Source: a bacterium (lineage in GTDB: Bacteria; Vulcanimicrobiota; JABDET01). From it: DNA of 64,000 nt. Made by a program: the position numbers and the translations under genes. The DNA is taken from positions 206,107-270,106 of the forward strand of contig JAJYZB010000003.1 in NCBI GenBank assembly GCA_021800275.1, read 5' to 3'. Shown in pieces: positions 16,845 through 26,818 of this stretch. Each line of letters starts with the position of its first letter. Position 1 is the first letter of the stretch. The notes under the pieces were generated by a model, which was given only the letters and a program-made list of their open reading frames with translations, was not told the origin of the DNA and made no database searches.

Positions 16845-17777
16845 GTGAGTTCCATCAAAGCGCCCTTATGGAAGTTGGCTGTGGCATCCCTAACGGTTTT
16901 TCTCGTTATAGGAGGAAAGGGATATGCGGATCCCCACGTCATCCCTCCTGATCATTTTCAAAAAATCATTCTCCCATTTTCCTTCAAAAACAAAAGGAAC
17001 ATGGTTGTACAAGGCAAAATACGCGGCAAGACGGTCCAATTCATAGTTGACACAGGCATGGATGCTTCCGTGGTTCTCAGCAGCAGATTTTACTCAACAA
17101 TAGGGCTTTCACTTAAGAAAGCTGGCACACCTGATCAAAATTACAGCGCGTCTTTTCATCTTTTCGGCAGAAGACAAATAGAAGTTGGTCATATCTTGAA
17201 AAAATTCTCTCTGAATTTAAATGGAACAAACTTCGAAGTAACCAGAGGGCTAGAGACCTCCAATTTTATTTATTTTACCAGTCACCCCAACCAGTATCAA
17301 GGAATTATAGGCTGGGGGATTTTTCGTCACTTTACTACGGTGATTGATTTTCCTGATCGAAAAATTATTCTAACTGACGCAAACTCCGGTCTTCCTATTT
17401 ACCCAAAGGGAGTATATATCCAAAACCGTTTTGTTCCCCTTGTTTCTGTTCGCCTTCTAAACCACAAAATTCCTTTTTTGGTTGACACCGGGTCTCTTCA
17501 ATCCTGGATTTCTTATACAGCTCTGAACAATATGGTTCAAATCCCTTTTTTCGCCAGTGTTCATAAGAGTATAAAAGGCAGGATACAAGTTCATTCTTTA
17601 CAGGTGGGCAGCATCCCAATGAAAGACCTCTCATTTATTGTTGCCGCAGGTTTTTTCAGCCGAGCTCAAAACAGAAAATTTCAAGGAATCTTGGGATTAA
17701 ATGCGCTAAAATCATTGACTGTTATTCTGGATTCATCTCGCAAAATTGCTTTGATTCGCAAAAATTCAATAAAATAA
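16845..17777 (+). CDS. Secreted retropepsin-like aspartic protease
   Basis: A 310-residue protein with an N-terminal signal sequence (LWKLAVASLTVFLVIGG) and two pepsin-like halves. The first half has FIVDTGMDASVVL (Asp69) and the second FLVDTGSLQSWIS (Asp214); each DTG would give one catalytic aspartate. GIIGWGIFRHFTTVIDF and GILGLNALKSLTVILD are the paired strands that follow in both halves, so the gene arose by internal duplication. It should act in the periplasm as a monomeric protease. The start is GTG 16845; a -10 box only seven bases upstream suggests a leaderless message. Substrate unknown. Confidence 0.8.
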   Translation: MSSIKAPLWKLAVASLTVFLVIGGKGYADPHVIPPDHFQKIILPFSFKNKRNMVVQGKIRGKTVQFIVDTGMDASVVLSSRFYSTIGLSLKKAGTPDQNYSASFHLFGRRQIEVGHILKKFSLNLNGTNFEVTRGLETSNFIYFTSHPNQYQGIIGWGIFRHFTTVIDFPDRKIILTDANSGLPIYPKGVYIQNRFVPLVSVRLLNHKIPFLVDTGSLQSWISYTALNNMVQIPFFASVHKSIKGRIQVHSLQVGSIPMKDLSFIVAAGFFSRAQNRKFQGILGLNALKSLTVILDSSRKIALIRKNSIK

Positions 17778-17789
17778 ACGGAGGTTTTC

Positions 17790-18716
17790 ATGCAAGACAC
17801 CAGGGTGCAGCGTCCCATCAAAAAAATTTGGAAAAGTCAACGGACAACAGAAGGAGCTGGAGTTCATTTAAGCCGAGCTTTTGGATTTCATCAAGTTCCC
17901 CAGCTTGATCCCTTTCTACTCTTAGATGATTTCCGTTCTGAAAACCCTGAAGATTATAAAGCTGGATTCCCATGGCATCCCCACCGAGGAATTGAAACAA
18001 TTACCTACGTTTTAGACGGCGATGTTGAACACAAAGACAGCCTGGGAAACTCAGGTGTCATTTCATCAGGGGATATTCAATGGATGACTGCTGGCAGCGG
18101 CATCATTCATCAGGAAATGCCTGAAGGAAACAGAAAGGGGCAAATGTTTGGATTCCAGTTGTGGGCAAATCTCCCCGCAAAATCTAAAATGATGAACCCT
18201 CGATACCGCGATGTCAAACAAAAAGATGTGCCTGTTTTAAAAACTAAAGATGGAGCTGAAGTGCGCATTATTGCTGGAGAAGTTGAAGGAAAACAGGGGC
18301 CCGTGAAAGAGGTTGTCATTGAGCCAGAATATCTGGATGTTTCGATCCCTGCAGGAAAAACATTCACCCATCTAGTGCAAGAAGGACACACGGTTTTTGC
18401 GTTCGTCATTGAAGGAGAAGGGGATTTTTATTCCCGACAGAATTTCGAAAAAATGGACAATGCAGAACAAAAAAACAAAAAAGACTCTCCTGATGCAAGC
18501 CCCTTATATGGAAATGGAACGTTAATCCTTTATGGCGATGGGAACACTGTAATCGCTTCTGCAGACAGAAAATCTGTTCGATTCCTGCTGGTATCAGGAA
18601 AACCCATACGGGAACCGATTGCCTGGTATGGACCAATTGTCATGAATACTCAGGAAGAGCTCCACAGAGCATTTCAAGAGTATCATGATGGGACTTTTAC
18701 GCGGCAGACCCCTTGA
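17790..18716 (+). CDS. Pirin family protein
   Basis: A 308-residue bicupin. PFLLLDDF, FPWHPHRGIETITYVLDG and SGDIQWMTAGSGIIHQEM form the pirin N-terminal cupin; the histidines in PWHPHRG and IIHQE are the metal ligands. FGFQLWANLPAKSKM and the later GKTFTHLVQEGHTVFAFVIE mark the C-terminal cupin. Some pirins oxidise quercetin, others act as regulators; the metal site is intact but the function is open. GGAGG precedes ATG 17790. The gene points toward the OsmC gene across only 23 bases, so both transcripts probably end in or beyond this gap. Confidence 0.9.
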   Translation: MQDTRVQRPIKKIWKSQRTTEGAGVHLSRAFGFHQVPQLDPFLLLDDFRSENPEDYKAGFPWHPHRGIETITYVLDGDVEHKDSLGNSGVISSGDIQWMTAGSGIIHQEMPEGNRKGQMFGFQLWANLPAKSKMMNPRYRDVKQKDVPVLKTKDGAEVRIIAGEVEGKQGPVKEVVIEPEYLDVSIPAGKTFTHLVQEGHTVFAFVIEGEGDFYSRQNFEKMDNAEQKNKKDSPDASPLYGNGTLILYGDGNTVIASADRKSVRFLLVSGKPIREPIAWYGPIVMNTQEELHRAFQEYHDGTFTRQTP

Positions 18717-18739
18717 TAGGCGCCCTTATTACGCTGCTC

Positions 18740-19177
18740 CTACTCATACGCAAATTCAATCGGTATTTTTACGTCCGGATGCAAGGTTTTATGCACAGGA
18801 CAGGTTTCAGCAACTCGTTCTAATGTTTTCCGCATCTCTCCTCTGACTCTTTCTCCAGGCAGCATGACTTTTGTTTTTAAGCTCCCGATCCGCCTCATTG
18901 GATCTGAGATCATTTCTTTTTGAATTTCTACCCTCGATCCGGATAAATCAATGCCATGACGTTCTGCAAACATTCCCATGGTTGTCAGGATACAGGAAGC
19001 TAAAGCAGCGGCAACTAAATCGGTCGGACTGAAAGCAGAAGCATCTCCTCCAATATCTTTAGGGGCATCTGTTTGCAGCTTAACTCCTTCCTGGTGTGTC
19101 GCAGTGCATTTCTTAGAACCACTATAAACAACTTCTATCATAACCATAATTTTTTTTTCGCTTCTGGCAGAAGGCAT
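18740..19177 (-). CDS. OsmC family protein
   Basis: A 145-residue OsmC/Ohr-superfamily protein. SPTDLVAAALASCILTTMGM contains one reactive Cys, and ETCPVHKTLHPDVKI near the C-terminus contains the second, the typical pair for hydroperoxide reduction. The N-terminal KKCTATHQEGVKLQTDAPKD is the family strand. The start is uncertain: GGAG lies just before ATG 19177, but ATG 19147 or 19141 would fit the family's length better. It stands in an oxidative-stress setting with SOD two genes away. Confidence 0.85.
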   Translation of the reverse strand: MPSARSEKKIMVMIEVVYSGSKKCTATHQEGVKLQTDAPKDIGGDASAFSPTDLVAAALASCILTTMGMFAERHGIDLSGSRVEIQKEMISDPMRRIGSLKTKVMLPGERVRGEMRKTLERVAETCPVHKTLHPDVKIPIEFAYE

Positions 19178-19215
19178 CCTTCTCCAATTTTTTCAAAACA
19201 GAATGGTTGTTCGTG

Positions 19216-20622
19216 TTATTTTGCATTCCTTAAAAGACTTTCGTAAATTTTTCCCAAATAATTCAGGTGTTCTGGTTTCATGAATACACTCCTGACAACA
19301 GTGACTTGAGGTTCATCCAATTGCAACCGTGGAAACTTCCTTTTAAGCCATTCGCTTTCAACCTGAAGTTTGCTCAAATAGACAGGAAATTTTTTGTCTT
19401 TTTCCGCTTTTCTGAAAATGCTGTGGGTGGATTCAGAAATGCGGGACATTTGATTTTTTCGAGAATGAAAATACGCCACAATATCCAACTCGGGCTGAAC
19501 CACAGGATAAAATGTCCCTTCTTTTTGGATCAACTCTGTAAAATGGATAGCGGCAGAACGGCACCTGGATAGAACTGCACCCATTCCACAACTGCGTTCA
19601 AGAGGAAAACAATTCAAAGTTGTCCATAATGCAGCAGCAGCAGCACCAGGTCTTGAACACTCAAAACTTATTTCTCCAAGGTGAAGTTTATTGGAAGTGA
19701 AATACGTGTAGGGGGAGTCATGCTTGTAGATTTTCCCGACTGATGGATCTCCAAAAATGACACACCCACACCCATAAGGCTGAAGCCCATGTTTGTGCGG
19801 ATCAATGACAATGCTGTCGCATCTGGAGATGTTTTTAAATGGGGAAGGCTCCACCAGAGGAGATTTCCCTTGTGAAAGAAGTTTAAAAAATCCGCCATAA
19901 GCGGCATCCACATGAACTCTAAACCGATATCTCTCTTTTAATTTTAAAATTTCGTCCAATGGATCCAGAGCTCCTAAAGCAGTTGTTCCTAGAGTCGCCA
20001 CAACAGTTCCTATTTTATGCTTTTTCAGAAGGCTCTCAAGATGATTTAAATCCATTCGCCCCTGCAAATCCTGCCGAACAACAAAATAAGGAAGTTTTAA
20101 AATCTTGCAAACTCTTGGATGAGTGTAATGCGCTTGACTTCCTAATGCGACAGAGCTGCGCGGGTGAATCTCTCTTGCAGTCCACAAGGCTTCCATATTG
20201 GCAACTGTTCCGCCTCCTGTCAGATGTCCGATGTATTTTTTAAAACCGAACATCTCTGCCAGTTTCGATACAGCTTCAATCTCCATCTCTGATGTGGCAG
20301 GTCCACCATCTAAAGCATGGTTGTTTGAATTAATGTGCAGAGCTGCAAAATAGGCAAAAATAGCGATCTGATGAGGAGGTTTGAGCATCTGTCCCGCATA
20401 ACCAGGATAGTGGAAAGGATAGCTTTTTTTCAGCCTCTGAAAAAGGGATTGGAAAACACGCGAAACATGAGCAGAAGACACTTCAAGAGAGGGATCAGAA
20501 AAAAACTCTGGCCACTGATTTTTCCACTCTTTCACAAACTCAGTGCATTGGTTTAAAATATTCTTCGGCACAAATTCCCGCATCCTTCGCAATCCCGTCA
20601 GCAACAGGAGATTAATCACCAC
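19216..20622 (-). CDS. PLP-dependent group II decarboxylase family enzyme
   Basis: A 468-residue fold-type I PLP enzyme. LTGGGTVANMEALWTARE is the phosphate-binding loop, VHVDAAYGGF carries the Asp that pairs with the PLP nitrogen, and DSIVIDPHKHGLQPYGCGC contains the Schiff-base Lys in HKHG. The layout fits aromatic-L-amino-acid, glutamate or tyrosine decarboxylases; the exact substrate cannot be set. The start may be ATG 20583 (MREFVPKNIL) instead of 20622. The ~200-base gap beyond it (20623-20826) carries only the SOD control region. Confidence 0.85.
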   Translation of the reverse strand: MVINLLLLTGLRRMREFVPKNILNQCTEFVKEWKNQWPEFFSDPSLEVSSAHVSRVFQSLFQRLKKSYPFHYPGYAGQMLKPPHQIAIFAYFAALHINSNNHALDGGPATSEMEIEAVSKLAEMFGFKKYIGHLTGGGTVANMEALWTAREIHPRSSVALGSQAHYTHPRVCKILKLPYFVVRQDLQGRMDLNHLESLLKKHKIGTVVATLGTTALGALDPLDEILKLKERYRFRVHVDAAYGGFFKLLSQGKSPLVEPSPFKNISRCDSIVIDPHKHGLQPYGCGCVIFGDPSVGKIYKHDSPYTYFTSNKLHLGEISFECSRPGAAAAALWTTLNCFPLERSCGMGAVLSRCRSAAIHFTELIQKEGTFYPVVQPELDIVAYFHSRKNQMSRISESTHSIFRKAEKDKKFPVYLSKLQVESEWLKRKFPRLQLDEPQVTVVRSVFMKPEHLNYLGKIYESLLRNAK

Positions 20623-20771
20623 AACATCAAGAAAATGAAATGGCTGAAACTTTCACGCTTTATGAGCATGATTCCTTTCCGCGAACAAAAAATGCTTCTT
20701 TGACTCAGGAAGAGAGCGGCAGAATTTCTGTAAAGAAAGGATAAAATTTAAACAGAAAGAAACTAACCATA

Positions 20772-20792
20772 ATGCAGATCATGTATCTGCAT
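20772..20792. promoter_or_regulatory. Palindrome upstream of superoxide dismutase
   Basis: ATGCAGAT and ATCTGCAT form a perfect 8-bp inverted repeat around CATGT. A -10-like TATAAA follows at 20801-20806. The position, just upstream of the likely promoter core, suits an operator for a dimeric regulator, though a hairpin in another transcript is possible. Confidence 0.45.
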
Positions 20793-20826
20793 AACACTAT
20801 TATAAAATACTATGGAGGGAAAAATC

Positions 20827-21441
20827 ATGAAATACGAACCAAAAGATTACACTCGACTTCTTGGAACTCAAGGGTTCAGCGACACACTTTTAAATAACCA
20901 CTTCACTCTTTACAAGGGTTACGTGGATAATACGAACAAACTGATGGAAGAAATGAAACAGATGGAATCATCAGGAAAAATGCAGACCCCTCAGTATTCT
21001 GAACTTCATCGGAGATTTGGGTGGGAATTCAATGGAATGCGGCTGCATGAATATTATTTCGACAATATGACCAAAATCAAAACCGAACTTTCTAAAAACT
21101 TGGACCTGTATAAAAAGATGGAAATGGAATTCGGAGGATTTGAAAACTGGAAAAAAGAGTTCTCAGCAGTAGGAGCCATGAGAGGAATCGGCTGGGCAAT
21201 TCTATACCTTGACTCTAAGAGTGGAAACCTGTTCAATGTCTGGGTGAATGAGCATGATGCAGGACACCTGTCTGGCGGAACTCCCCTGCTTGTCCTGGAC
21301 GTCTTCGAACATGCCTTTGTTCTGGATTACGGATTAAAACGAGCCGATTATATCCAGGCTTTCTTCAATGCAGTACACTGGGAAGAAGTGGCTAACCGCT
21401 TTGAAACTGCTCATGCACGGACGCACTCACTGAAAAGCTGA
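20827..21441 (+). CDS. Iron/manganese superoxide dismutase family protein
   Basis: A 204-residue SOD. The four metal ligands can be placed: His in LLNNHFTLYKGYV (residue 25), His in LHEYYFDNM, then Asp and His in LDVFEHAFVLDYG. It would convert superoxide to peroxide and oxygen. The sequence is divergent from standard SodA/SodB (LDVFEHAFVLDYG instead of the usual DVWEHAYYLDY), so the metal cannot be told. ATG 20827 is preferred over 20812 because GGAGGG sits at 20814-20819. A weak hairpin terminator follows. Confidence 0.88.
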   Translation: MKYEPKDYTRLLGTQGFSDTLLNNHFTLYKGYVDNTNKLMEEMKQMESSGKMQTPQYSELHRRFGWEFNGMRLHEYYFDNMTKIKTELSKNLDLYKKMEMEFGGFENWKKEFSAVGAMRGIGWAILYLDSKSGNLFNVWVNEHDAGHLSGGTPLLVLDVFEHAFVLDYGLKRADYIQAFFNAVHWEEVANRFETAHARTHSLKS

Positions 21442-21473
21442 GTTCGATTTTTGCCCGCTTCTGCCTGTCAAAT

Positions 21474-21512
21474 CTTTAGCTCTACAATTTGAGCTAAAGG
21501 AACTAGTTTTAT
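21474..21512 (+). terminator. Probable terminator after superoxide dismutase
   Basis: CTTTAGCTC and GAGCTAAAG form a perfect 9-bp stem with an 8-base loop. The following T-tract is short (GTTTTATT), so efficiency may be partial. Confidence 0.55.
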
Positions 21513-21552
21513 TCTGTCTAATCTAAAAATAAGCTTTAAGAAGCTGCAATAG

Positions 21553-23015
<1,463 letters not shown>

Positions 23016-23016
<1 letters not shown>

Positions 23017-23297
23017 TGTCAGATGGGAAAATTCTTGAACTAGAGGTCATCAGCCCTCAGAAACTGGTTTATTCTGACAAACAAGTTTCTTATGTTTCAG
23101 CCCCTTCCACTTCGGGAGTTATTGGAATCCTCCCTGGACATACATCGCTTATTTCTTCTTTGGCTCAGGGAGATTTGAAATGCTTAGAGAAAGAAGGCAG
23201 CGAAATTCATATCAGGATTGACTCTGGCTTTATTCAAGTTAGAAACAACAAGGTTCTAGTTCTTGCTGAAGAGGCGAGATTAAGAGACGAACCCTAA
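23016..23297 (+). CDS. atpC: F1-ATP synthase epsilon subunit, short form
   Basis: A 93-residue protein equal to the N-terminal beta-sandwich of epsilon: LELEVISPQKLVYSDK, GVIGILPGHTSLIS and IDSGFIQVRNNKVLVLAEEA. The usual C-terminal helical hairpin (about 45 residues), which inhibits ATP hydrolysis, is missing; the ORF ends directly at the murA start. Short epsilons occur in other bacteria, so this can be functional with altered regulation. TAATG links it to atpD. Confidence 0.92.
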
Positions 23298-24548
23298 ATG
23301 TCTTATCTGGCGGTTAAGGGTGGAGTGAAGTTGCAAGGCTCTCTTGCCGCCATTGGCGCCAAAAACGCTGCCCTGCCTCTTATGGCCGCAAGCATCCTTA
23401 TCGAAAAACCTGTTGCCCTCGAAGGAGTTCCTGACATAACTGACGTGGATGTAATGGTAGAAATTCTGGAAGCTCTCGGTGGAAAAATTTTGTATAACCA
23501 TAAAGGATCCATGCAAATTGACATGTCAGGAGTTCATACTTTCCAGGCGCCTTATGATCTGGTAAAAAAAATCCATGCTTCATTTGATATTACTGGTCCT
23601 CTGCTTTCCCGATTTCATCAAGCTCAAGTTCCTCTCCCTGGAGGATGTGTTCTCGGATATCGTGGGGTCAATTTTCACATCGAAGGATTTCAAGCTCTAG
23701 GAGCCAATGTCTCGATTGAACATGGATATCTAATCGCAAAAGCAGAAAAACTTCTGGGAAACAGAGTTTTGATTGGAAGATCCAGTGTTGGCGCAACTAA
23801 AAACATTCTTATGGCCGCCTGTAAAGCGCAGGGAACGACAATTCTTGAAAATGCAGCCAGAGAGCCTGAGGTTGTGGATCTAGCCCGATTTTTAAATGCC
23901 TGCGGAGCTAAAATAGAAGGAGCAGGAACTTCAGAAATCCGAATAGAGGGCGTTCAAAAACTCAATGGAACAACCCATCACATTATTCCCGACAGACTGG
24001 AAGCAGGCACCTGGCTTTTATCAGCGGCCATGACAAAAGGAGATGTTGCCATATCAGGGATTTCTCCTCAATTTTTAGGCGCTTTTCTGGATAAACTTGA
24101 AGTAGCGGGAGCCAGTGTGCAGAGAAAAGAGAACTCCATCAGAGTTATCTCTGGTAAAACGATTCAATCTGTTGAAATTTTAACGTCTCCTTTTCCTGGC
24201 TTTCCAACAGATTTGCAGCCGCAGTTCGTGGCATATCTCTCACTTGCCAACGGGACCAGTCTTGTGACAGAGACGATTTTTGACGGGAGATTTATGTACG
24301 TGGCTGAATTATTAAGAATGGGAGCTGACATTCGAGTGATGGAAAGAACATGTATTGTAAAAGGAATTCAAGAACTAACAGGAGCCCCTGTTGAGGCATC
24401 AGACATTAGAGCAGGAGGAGCTCTCATTTTAGCCAGTCTGGCGGCCCAGGGAGAAAGCCGCATTGGCGGGGTAGAATATATTGATCGCGGATATGAAAAA
24501 CCAGAGATACGTTTACAGGCTCTTGGAGCAAATATCAAGAGGTTTTAA
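23298..24548 (+). CDS. murA: UDP-N-acetylglucosamine 1-carboxyvinyltransferase
   Basis: A 416-residue enzyme for the first committed step of peptidoglycan synthesis. GAKNAALPLMAA holds Lys22, and PLPGGCVLGYRGVNFHIEG holds the catalytic Cys (residue 117), with a changed RGVN where most MurA have RPVD. GTTILENAAREPEVVDLARF and PTDLQPQFVA are the other conserved blocks. The Cys-containing loop is also the fosfomycin site. ATG 23298 follows atpC without a gap. The atpDC-murA-mreB order recalls the atp-murA-mbl region of Bacillus. Confidence 0.94.
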   Translation: MSYLAVKGGVKLQGSLAAIGAKNAALPLMAASILIEKPVALEGVPDITDVDVMVEILEALGGKILYNHKGSMQIDMSGVHTFQAPYDLVKKIHASFDITGPLLSRFHQAQVPLPGGCVLGYRGVNFHIEGFQALGANVSIEHGYLIAKAEKLLGNRVLIGRSSVGATKNILMAACKAQGTTILENAAREPEVVDLARFLNACGAKIEGAGTSEIRIEGVQKLNGTTHHIIPDRLEAGTWLLSAAMTKGDVAISGISPQFLGAFLDKLEVAGASVQRKENSIRVISGKTIQSVEILTSPFPGFPTDLQPQFVAYLSLANGTSLVTETIFDGRFMYVAELLRMGADIRVMERTCIVKGIQELTGAPVEASDIRAGGALILASLAAQGESRIGGVEYIDRGYEKPEIRLQALGANIKRF

Positions 24549-24569
24549 AGTTTAACAGGGAGGATAAAA

Positions 24570-25553
24570 GTGCATATCGGAATTGATTTGGGCACCGCCA
24601 GCGTGATTGTTTTCGTCAAGGGAAAAGGAATTGTTCTGCGTGAGCCTTCAGTGGTTGCCATTGATAAAAGCGGAGCGCAAAAAAAAGTGGTGGCTGTTGG
24701 AGATCAAGCCCGACTGATGCTCGGGAGGACACCTGGACACATCACTGCTATCCGTCCTATGAGAGACGGAGTTATTGCGGATTATGAAGTGACGGAAACC
24801 ATGCTGAGATACTTTATTGACAAAGTCTGCGGGGGAAAAAACTGGAGAAGATTTTTCAAGCCTGTTGCTGCAATCGGTGTTCCCGCAGAAGTGACAAGCG
24901 TTGAGCATAGAGCAGTGAGAGAAGCAGCTGAAGCAGCAGGAGCAAAAAAAGTCTATATCATTGAAGAGCCCATGGCAGCGGCAATTGGAGCAGGACTTCC
25001 TGTTGATGGTCCTGGAGGAAACATGGTGGTAGATATTGGTGGAGGAACAACCGATGTCGCTGTCATATCTCTTGGGGGCATTGTTGTCAGCGATTCGATT
25101 CGCATTGCTGGAAACAAACTGGATGAGGCAATTGTAAAGTACGCCCGAAAAAACTTTAATCTCATGATCGGAGAAAGAACAGCAGAAGAGATAAAAATTC
25201 AAATAGGGTCGGTTTACCCTATAGATGGAGAATTAACCATGGAAATTAGAGGCAGGGATCTCATCAATGGACTGCCTAAAACAGTTATGATCACCAGTGA
25301 AGAAATTCGAGAAGCGGTTGAAGATCCTGTTTCAGGCATCATTGAGTCCGTAAAATCAGTCCTGGAAAAAACCCCACCAGAATTATCTTCTGATATCATT
25401 GATCGAGGAATTTATTTAACAGGAGGAGGGGCACTGCTCAAAGGGCTTGATAAGCTTTTATCAAAAGTTACGGGCATTACTGTTCATGTGGCAGATGACC
25501 CTATCTCATGCGTGGCTCTAGGCACAGGAAAATACATCGAAACGATTAAATAA
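24570..25553 (+). CDS. mreB: MreB/Mbl-type actin homologue
   Basis: A 327-residue bacterial actin. [12 protein letters not shown] is phosphate 1, [19 protein letters not shown] is phosphate 2, and [17 protein letters not shown] is the adenosine motif; [14 protein letters not shown] connects them. It forms membrane-bound filaments that direct the cell-wall machinery along the cylinder, so the cell is probably rod-shaped. GTG 24570 follows AGGGAGG. mreC/mreD are absent, so it may be an Mbl-type paralogue placed next to murA. Confidence 0.94.
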   Translation: MHIGIDLGTASVIVFVKGKGIVLREPSVVAIDKSGAQKKVVAVGDQARLMLGRTPGHITAIRPMRDGVIADYEVTETMLRYFIDKVCGGKNWRRFFKPVAAIGVPAEVTSVEHRAVREAAEAAGAKKVYIIEEPMAAAIGAGLPVDGPGGNMVVDIGGGTTDVAVISLGGIVVSDSIRIAGNKLDEAIVKYARKNFNLMIGERTAEEIKIQIGSVYPIDGELTMEIRGRDLINGLPKTVMITSEEIREAVEDPVSGIIESVKSVLEKTPPELSSDIIDRGIYLTGGGALLKGLDKLLSKVTGITVHVADDPISCVALGTGKYIETIK

Positions 25554-25573
25554 AACGAACAGGCTGAAGATTT

Positions 25574-26815
25574 TTAGATTTTTTTCAATTTTTCCGCTGC
25601 CTGTGTCAAAAGCTCCATCTTCCTCCCGAAAGAAAAACGAATCTGGGTTCTCCCCTGTTCTGGAATATGGTAAAAACTGCTTCCAGGAACACCTGCCACC
25701 CCAATCTCTTTCACCAACCAAAACGCAAATTCCATATCATTCTGGATGTGAGCAGGTTTCTTTACTCTAGAAAAATCAGTCATAATATAATAGGCACCAA
25801 AAGGTTTTGAACAGTTAAACCCTGCTTCTGTTAAAACTTGAAAAAGAAAATCTCGACGTTTTAAATAATCCAGCGCCATATCTTCATAATAAGAATTAGG
25901 CAGATCCAGAGCAACAGCTCCTGCTTCCTGAAACGGGTGAGGAGCGCCGACCGTGAGAAAATCATGAACTTTTCGAATCCCCCTGGTGAGTTCTGGAGGT
26001 GCAGTCGCCCAGCCCACTCTCCAACCCGTAGCAGAATATGTTTTACTGAGTCCTGAGATCGTGATCGTTCTTTCTCTCATGCCAGGGAGAGAAGCCATGC
26101 AGACATGCTGAACCCCTTCGTACGTTATATGTTCATAAATCTCATCTGTTATAGCGATGACATTCCATTTCTGGCAGAGCTGCGCAATAAATTCCATCTC
26201 TTTTTTCGTAAATACTTTTCCTGTTGGATTATTCGGGGTATTGATAATCACTGCTTTAGTTTTAGGGTTGAACGCTTTTTCCAATTCGCCAAAATCAAAA
26301 GTCCAATGCTCATCGGATTGACTTGAATGCCCTTTTTCAAGATGAGCCTGAGATTTCCCATCAGGATGACTGCTGAATCTTTTCGGAGGAATCAAACTCA
26401 CATAATAGGGAACAGCATTGGATAAAATAGTGTCAGGTCCATAGTTTTCGTAAAATGGTTCAAATACAATCACTTCATCCCCTGGATTCACAATCCCAAG
26501 AAGTGAAGAGATCATGGCTTCTGTAGAACCACAGGTAACCGTTACTTCTGTTTCAGGATTAATCTCGATTCCGTAAAACCTCTTAAATTTACGAGCTACT
26601 GCTTCCCTTAAATTTTTCGTCCCCCAAGTAATCGCATACTGATTTTTACCGTCTTGAATCGCGCGAAGAGCGGCTTGGAGCATGGCTGCAGGGGGATCAT
26701 AATCGGGGAACCCTTGAGACAAATTTACAGCATTATAAGTAGCCGCCAATCTTGTCATGTCTCTGATGACAGACTCTGTAAACTGCTGGCTGCGGAGCGA
26801 TGTCTCTAATACCAT
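25574..26815 (-). CDS. Class I/II PLP aminotransferase
   Basis: A 413-residue fold-type I aminotransferase. NLSQGFPDYDPPAAMLQAAL, VTCGSTEAMISSLLGIVNPG, IINTPNNPTGKVFTKKE and TISGLSKTYSATGWRVGW (Schiff-base Lys in SLSKTY-like motif) are all present, with RFSFGRKMELL at the end carrying the carboxylate-binding Arg. It resembles methionine/kynurenine-type (YbdL-like) aminotransferases. An insert, residues ~135-155, lengthens it slightly. It sits three bases from the next minus-strand gene (amidohydrolase), so both form one operon, perhaps for nitrogen salvage. Confidence 0.9.
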   Translation of the reverse strand: MVLETSLRSQQFTESVIRDMTRLAATYNAVNLSQGFPDYDPPAAMLQAALRAIQDGKNQYAITWGTKNLREAVARKFKRFYGIEINPETEVTVTCGSTEAMISSLLGIVNPGDEVIVFEPFYENYGPDTILSNAVPYYVSLIPPKRFSSHPDGKSQAHLEKGHSSQSDEHWTFDFGELEKAFNPKTKAVIINTPNNPTGKVFTKKEMEFIAQLCQKWNVIAITDEIYEHITYEGVQHVCMASLPGMRERTITISGLSKTYSATGWRVGWATAPPELTRGIRKVHDFLTVGAPHPFQEAGAVALDLPNSYYEDMALDYLKRRDFLFQVLTEAGFNCSKPFGAYYIMTDFSRVKKPAHIQNDMEFAFWLVKEIGVAGVPGSSFYHIPEQGRTQIRFSFGRKMELLTQAAEKLKKI

Positions 26816-26818
26816 GAT

